From Paraescarpia echinospica (taxonomy: Eukaryota > Annelida > Polychaeta > Sabellida > Siboglinidae): a stretch of 64,000 nt of DNA. The position numbers and the translations under genes were made by a program. The notes beneath the pieces are model-generated. The model ran no database searches. It saw nothing but the letters and a program-made list of their open reading frames with translations, and was not told the origin of the DNA. The stretch lies in contig CM034534.1 in the NCBI GenBank assembly GCA_020002185.1, positions 17,242,656 through 17,306,655 of the forward strand, given 5' to 3'. The number at the start of each line of letters is the position of its first letter. Position 1 is the stretch's first letter. Below are positions 58,029 to 64,000 of the stretch, one piece after another.

Positions 58029-58457
58029 CAGTTGCTATTGAAGAACGTGGCCATGGAGATTACAATACTTTTTGTCTTACGATTGTAATCCACACTGTTG
58101 TTCACATCGGAAAGTGAATGACACGTATACACTCATAACTACTCTGACAAATCGAACGCGCTGATATGTGTGGTAATAACTATCGATTTTTGTATATTCA
58201 GTAACGTGTTTTACATAATCAACGTTCCTTGACAAATGCTTCTCCTGGTAGGATCAATGTTGGCTACTAACGGAGGCTTTCTACGTTTTGGAGGTTTCAC
58301 TTCACCAGCGAAATGACGGATAGAAGATGGCTATAACATATGTTGTGGTACATGAGAGGCGCTTACTGCGGTACTATCAATGCTTACACATATAATTTGG
58401 ATGCATATTGCATGCAGTTTCTGATTGTGATTTTATAGTCGTTATTTTCGGTGTAGT
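58029..58457. other. 3' flank of the receptor gene
   Basis: Probable 3' UTR sequence, but no AATAAA is visible here. Confidence 0.4.
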
Positions 58458-59100
58458 TGTTGATGTTATTATAATTGCTGTAGTAGCTGGTGTTGTCTTA
58501 TCACCTATGTTGTTGTTGTAGCAGCTGATGTTGTCTTGTCACCTATGTTGTTGTAGCAGCTGGTGTTGTCTTGTCACCTATGTTGTTGTATCAGCTGGTG
58601 TTGTCTTGTCACATATGTTGTTGTTGTAGCAGCTGGTGTTGTCTTGTCACCTATGTTGTTGTTGTAGCATCTGGTGTTGTCTTATCACCTATGTTATTGT
58701 TGTAGCAGCTGGTGTTGTCTTGTCACCTCTCACCTATGTTGTTGTTGTAGCAGCTGGACTTGTCTTGTCACCTATGTTGTTGTAACAGCTGGTGTTGTCT
58801 TGTCACCTATGTTGTTGTTGTAGCAGCTGGTGTTGTCTTGTCACCTATGTTGTTGTTGTAGCATCTGGTGTTGTCTTATCACCTATGTTGTTGTTGTAGC
58901 AGCTGGTGTTGTCTTGTCACCTGTCACCTATGTTGTTGTTGTAGCAGCTGGACTTGTCTTGTCACCTATGTTGTTGTAACAGCTGGTGTTGTCTTGTCAT
59001 CTATGTTGTTGTAGCTGCTGATGTTGTCTTGTCACCTATATTGTTGTTGTAGCAGCTGGTGTTGTCTTGTCACCTATGTTGTTGTTGTAGCAGCTGCTGA
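58458..59100 (+). repeat. ~38-bp minisatellite with higher-order repeats
   Basis: Unit GTAGCAGCTGGTGTTGTCTT plus GTCACCTATGTTGTTGTT. A larger block with a duplicated CACCT and a GGACTTGTCTT variant recurs about 193 bp apart (58727 and 58919). Confidence 0.93.
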
Positions 59101-59149
59101 TGTTCATCACGACCAGTAATTCTTATATACCAAAATGTTGCTGAAATAC

Positions 59150-59380
59150 GTAAGTATGTGTTTGTGCGTGCGTGCGTGCGCGCGTGTGTGAATGCGTTCT
59201 GTGTGCGCGTGCGTTTAAGGATATAAATAATATATATATATATATTATTTATATCCTTAAACTTCTAATATATATATATTATTTATATCCTTGAACGCAC
59301 GCACACACAAAACGATTTCACACATACACGTACGCACGCACGCAAGCACGCAAACACACACACACACATATATATATATA
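59150..59380. repeat. GC/GT microsatellites around an AT palindrome
   Basis: GTGCGTGCGTGC, then a 48-bp palindrome and a partial second copy of it, then ACGCACGCAC and CACACATATATA tracts. Confidence 0.9.
59214..59261. repeat. 48-bp perfect palindrome
   Basis: The half-site TTTAAGGATATAAATAATAT plus ATAT is followed by its exact reverse complement. A further ATTATTTATATCCTT follows at about 59278. Confidence 0.95.
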
Positions 59381-59494
59381 TATGGAGTTTACGTGTGCGT
59401 GCATGCGTGCGTGCATTCATATAAAAGATGAATTAAGTGGTAATTATTATATACGTTCAGATTTTAAAGAAATGAACTTTGGCATACATTTTGA

Positions 59495-59815
59495 CAGCGT
59501 ACGTATTGTTGTCGTTGTTGTTATTGTTGTTGGTAGTGGTGTTGTTATTGTTGTTGATAGTGGTGTCGTTGTTATTGTTGTGTCGTTGTTATTGTTGTTC
59601 GTAGTGGTGTTGTTGTTATTGTTGTTGGTAGTGGTGACGTTGTTATTGTTGTTGGTAGTCGTGTTGTTGTTAGTGTTGTTGATAGTGGTGTCGTTGTTAT
59701 TGTTGTTCGTAGTGGTGTTGTTGTTATTGTTGTTGGTAGTGGTGTTGTTTTTATTGTTGTTCGTAGTGGTGTTGTTGTTATTGTTGTTCGTAGTGGTGTT
59801 GTTGTTATTGTTTAT
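59495..59815 (+). repeat. ~27-bp minisatellite (GTTGTTATTGTTGTTGGTAG)n
   Basis: GTGGTGTTGTTGTTATTGTT with GTTGGTA or GTTCGTA, about 11 units. The all-V/L frame is a repeat artefact. Confidence 0.93.
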
Positions 59816-60885
59816 GCTCTTCGTAACTTCCCTATGATAACTCCCAATCAGCCACTGAACACATCAGCGGTATCGAATGTGCGGTATCGAATTAACGATT
59901 CAGATGTGGACAAGTCTAATCACTGGGTCTATGAGAACATTGTCTAATCACATTGCGCTAAATGTATTATCCTGGACCCTCCGATTATACGTTGTCACCA
60001 TAATTCGGAACGTTCGTTTATTTATTTTACATCCTTCGCGAAACAGCTTATTGGGAACGCAATGTTTACATGCAGTCAAGGCAAAGCAAAGTATGTGTCG
60101 CAAGGATTACTGATAACGGGAATTCACCGTTGATATACGTTATTCGTTAATTGATCAGTGTATGTTGATGGACTGTTCTGAACCAATACAAGTGTCTGTG
60201 TGTTGTTATCTAACGTAATAATATTACTACATATATGCCAACGCAACTGAACATTATGTACAATAAATTTGATCATCGTGAATATCATTGATTGTTTATA
60301 AATTACATGCATGTATCGTTTTGGTATCAACACAAAATAAACGTAACGAAAATAATTCTATTTAAACTAGAAAATGTTTAAGAAAAATCAAATTAGCATG
60401 TGTATGCTATGGTTATTTTCTTCCGTCTTCACCAGTGACGATTAGCACAGAAATCTAACGTATTTGTATCGCATTTGAATAAAGGTAATTTGGCATGTCA
60501 TGTATAGTTTTGTTGCTTCATATTGATCCCCTTAGCTATTTGTTTGCAGTATTATCAGGCATCAATAAATAGCAAGTTTTTTGTGTTGCCCTACTTGCAA
60601 TGGCTTAACGAGGCCAAGTGCCGCTGGAGGCAAGTGTAACAAGTTCCGCCCCCCAAAATAGGGTACAGTAATAGAATAGGTAGCGCTAGTGATAAACTTA
60701 TCATTGCTCCAACACCACATATATGAAAGTATTGATAGGCGATGTTTTATTGATTCAGCGCAGCTACACCACACTGAACTACACTTCAACACGCTATTCA
60801 AAATATCTACAATGAAACAAAACAAAACCAACAAAATCCTCAACAGTGGTGAACTAACAAACTACTGAATATACAGTGGTTAAAG
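59816..60885. other. Downstream flank, unassigned
   Basis: Several AATAAA motifs (about 60335, 60477, 60563) might serve as polyadenylation sites but are more than 2 kb from the stop. A GGCCAAGTGCCGCTGGAGGC stretch near 60612 may be part of a hAT terminus. Confidence 0.4.
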
Positions 60886-62130
60886 TTAATAACTGTCAAC
60901 ACAAATTATGTTCACTGCGAGCTCGTCCCGCCACTGCCATCGCAACGACAATGATAGGCCGCCAATGAGACCGATATCGATTTTTTGGTCCGAGCTCAGA
61001 AGCTCCGTCAAATTCTCCTGCAGCCTAACCTTTTTTGCTTTTAGTGACGCCAACTCGGCAATTACGCCATCGAACTCTACGACAGTGGTCAACTCTCGCT
61101 CGATCGACAGTAGTACAAGACTGCTCAGTCGCTCTTGACTCATGCTTAAGTGAAGGTATGTCTTAATGAGTTTAAGCGTTGAGAAGCTTCTCTCACACGA
61201 GGCCACGCTCACGCACATAGTGAGCAACGTCCTAAGAGACACGAACAGGTTCGAGAACGATGTCTTGTTTTCCCATTTCAATACCCGTTTAAGGAGATCG
61301 AGTGCATTCCAGTTTCTGGCCTTTCTCCTGTTTGCCGTTCGTAACTATGGAGGTGACGTCGCACAAGGCGTATCTCCTCCTTCATCCCTTCAGCGGCGAT
61401 GTCGATGTAGGTGTGTGTATGAGCCGATCGATGGTAGAGTCGATATCTTCATTATTGGTTGAGTCCATCAGGCGCTACATATTGGTAAAAACCCGAATTT
61501 GTCGTTCACGTCCATCATGTGATTTAACCTGTTTTTTTATCTCCCCGTTGAGTCGAACGATGATCTGCAGCAGCTCTCGCCTCACCTCCGCGTCTAGTGA
61601 CATCTTGGCATCCTCAGCATTTTCTTCCGCTATTCGTTTTCTCCGCCGCACCCTTCTTCCCATCTTTCTGTTGCTACCCCCATTTCCTCACAGAACGACG
61701 TGACCTCCGCCCTTGTCTCTTCTATGACGTGTTCGCGTTCCTTTTCGCAGATGAGAACAAGAGCTCCGAGGTTGGTTGCACAACTGTCCAACCCGAGCCC
61801 AGGCTTTTGCAGGAATATCTGAACACCATTGATCTCTCTCAGGACTGGACGTCAGAAAGCCAGGTAGGCAATGAAGGTGTAAGATATCACACATGACAGG
61901 AGGATGACGGCATCAGAGCGCGTATCAGCCGTCTCGTGATTACCGTCGCAGAGTTGCTTCAATGCAGCGGTGAAAGACTCGAGATCGACTCGCAGGTCCT
62001 GTTGACGGTCATTCCCGTGACGTGTTGCGTGAATACATCTCACCGGTGTGTTGATGCTGGGAAGAACATGAAGAGACGATACATCGTCCCAAAGAAGGTA
62101 GTGGCAATGACTGACGCTCCCTCAACTTGG
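60886..62130 (-). pseudogene. hAT transposase fragment (C-terminal half, ZMYM-like type)
   Basis: Reads leftward in several frames: FLQKPGLGLDSCATNLGALV, a VIEETRAEVTSFCEE stretch, RRVRRRKRIAEENAEDAKMS, then the dimerisation domain MCVSVASCERSFSTLKLIKT with LSMSQERLSSLVLLSIERE. The order and motifs match hAT transposases of the ZMYM/TTF-type group. The N-terminal zinc finger and first part of the catalytic domain are not seen. Stops and shifts make it inactive. Confidence 0.82.
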
Positions 62131-63895
62131 CCAATATTTGATTCGTACAATTTGATTGATTGAATATTTTGTGTAATATAGCAACGGTGTGTTCAGAATT
62201 TCTGAGGACCACAAGATATAAATATGTATGAATTTTGTCTAAGAAAAACCACCTCACCAAAGTACCACCCCCATCCCCCGAAAGGTGCCGCTTGGGCATT
62301 TGCCCCTATCGTCCTCCCTCGTTATGGCAGTGACTGCCTGACTATACGGCTACAAACAAAACATGTTTTCTCCAAAACGTCATCTAATCAAAATGATTCA
62401 TTACACAAGAGGAAGGTTTCGTATGCATTCGCCTGATGGTGCAACTGCATCCGTCAAGCTAACGAGTTCGCCACGAGTGTTAAGTCATACATGTGTCAAC
62501 AACATACTAGTATCGACACTGGCCATAAGAACTAGAAAAGTTGTGTGACAACAATCACTGATGTCAGACAATGCTATCGTTTACAACATTTTATGACGTA
62601 ACCATAACTACGTAACCTGTTCATAACAGAAAGGGAGACCGGGCGGGTTGGCACTTGGGGGCGGGTTGAATTTTTCGATCCATTCGATTACTAATGCAGT
62701 AATCCTGCTTTGGTTACACCAAGTGAAGGCCATTAGCTTTACGCACAACCCCAGAAAATTGCAGATGCAAAGACGAAACCAGGCAAACATTATCACGATT
62801 TGTCAGTTTTTAGCTACGTTGAGTAATAAAATTGAAAGATGATCAATGTCTTCCACACCATGGCTATTGACTGTTCACACGCTGTGTAGTAAAAGGTGAC
62901 GAAGATATGACATATACACACACGTGGAAAGGAACCGAATCCTATTTCTCCGTATAGTTTTTTGTTGTGTCATGCAAAACATGGTCGACCAGGTCGGGGC
63001 GGGTTGGCGCATGCGTGGTCCTTGCCTGGTGTATTTTACCTTGGGTTACAACAACGTACTATCTATTGTATTTATTTTGAATTGCAACATAAATAATTGC
63101 TTTACCGTTATGTCAATAGCATCCGAATATTCAAACAAACGGAAGTACTGGTGCAGAATAACATATCTACTCAAATAACGCAGCAACAGTCACGAATGGA
63201 ACGCAGACATTGACGTTTCAGTTTGCGTCGAATCCAAGCAAGAAACAATGTCATGTTACTACGGTCATCGAAGTGACAACGTTTAGTCTAACAACAGTGT
63301 TTTCTTATTTTCATTCCACGTTTTGTAATTAGCGTTAGACCAATATTCGGCTACATATATTAATACTACCTGACATTCGTGAATCGCACCTATAAAACGA
63401 TGTTTTATCTAGTAAAGAGCATGTAATCCTCCCCGCACTGTTTGCACAAGTTCTAGTTTCTGCATCGTCCAAGCTGGGTATCGTTTGTTCCAGTAAACTG
63501 AACGTGTTCGGCAAATTATCGCTCAAAGAAAGTACTAGTGCATGGCAATCCATATTAGGTATGATACAAATGTGACTCGGGTGTTTGATGCCCATAAACT
63601 CCTTTGTACGTTCAGTGCCTTGGATTGAACAAATATTTTTTTGCAACAATTCATGTGTTTAATGTGATGCGCCAAAGTACCCCAGGCAGCGTTCGACATA
63701 ATTGCGGGCCTGCGTGCCCTGGGCCAGTGAATCATCTATCGGGCCCGCAGCTGCCACAAATCACAGGCCCGGTTGGCCCGCGCCGATTTTGGATGTATCT
63801 GCCAATCTTGTCATCATTTTGTTTGTGAAGAACACACAGGTACTGCGAGAGAAGCGCTGCAACGTTGCGTTCAGAAGCATGGGCTGAAGATTATT
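62131..63895. other. Unassigned 3' flank
   Basis: No gene recognised. GC-rich inverted GGGCC/GGCCC blocks near 63700-63785 may be another degraded hAT end. Confidence 0.35.
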
Positions 63896-64000
63896 TATAT
63901 TATCATCATAATCATTATGCAGCCACAGTGTCCCGTGGTTGGGCGAAGGCCTCAGCATGTCGTTTAAACAGTTGCCTGTCTTTCGCTATCCTCTGCCAGT
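63896..64000. repeat. Probable retroposon end cut by the window
   Basis: ATTATCATCATAATCATTAT leads into GCAGCCACAGTGTCCCGTGG then AAGGCCTCAGCATG, resembling the simple tail plus 3' UTR of an animal LINE in reverse orientation. The rest lies outside the window. Confidence 0.35.

Noticed and set aside
59382..59837. 151-residue valine/leucine-rich apparent membrane protein
   Set aside because: Translation of the (GTTGTTATT)-type minisatellite.
63690..63790. GC-rich inverted blocks as a defined hAT terminus
   Set aside because: Inverted matches are short and no target duplication is visible.

Overview
This is metazoan nuclear DNA, most likely from an invertebrate. It holds one large intron-rich gene, with interspersed repeats of invertebrate type, long microsatellites and minisatellites, and no prokaryotic gene organisation. 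The sequence does not fix the species.

The only cellular gene I can support is a receptor guanylyl cyclase of the natriuretic-peptide-receptor type on the + strand, ATG 4880 to TAG 58028. I assembled it from 23 exons whose phases match at all 22 junctions. The predicted protein is 1040 residues: signal peptide, ANF-receptor ligand-binding domain (exons 1-9), one transmembrane helix (exon 10), kinase-homology domain (exons 11-17), coiled-coil linker (exon 18) and a cyclase domain (exons 19-22) with its metal, guanine and transition-state residues intact. It should bind an extracellular ligand and make cGMP at the cytoplasmic face of the membrane.

Nearly everything else is repeat DNA. Upstream (1-4879) lie a small MITE, three diverged copies of a ~0.3-0.5 kb repeat, a 29-bp minisatellite of 40 units, and a putative promoter with clustered CCAAT boxes. 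Intron 1 holds a mariner-like element carrying a nested hAT-type MITE. Intron 2 holds a 3.5-kb pogo/Tigger element with identical 26-bp terminal repeats. Intron 5 holds a Ty3/Gypsy retrotransposon (LTRs, 5-bp target duplication) with a LINE nested in gag. Intron 6 holds a CR1/L2-type LINE with a 2A-like motif and a 1.5-kb foldback with a tRNA-like segment in each arm. Later introns hold LINE 3' ends, a tRNA-derived SINE and minisatellites; several retroposon tails stop within about 35 bp of a splice acceptor. Downstream of the gene (58029-64000) are minisatellites, a decayed hAT transposase and unassigned sequence.

All transposon coding regions show at least one break or lost key residue, so they are annotated as pseudogenes. 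I found no clearly novel multi-gene system. The most unusual structures are the foldback, the 2A-like LINE, the pogo hairpin and the retroposon tails beside acceptors.
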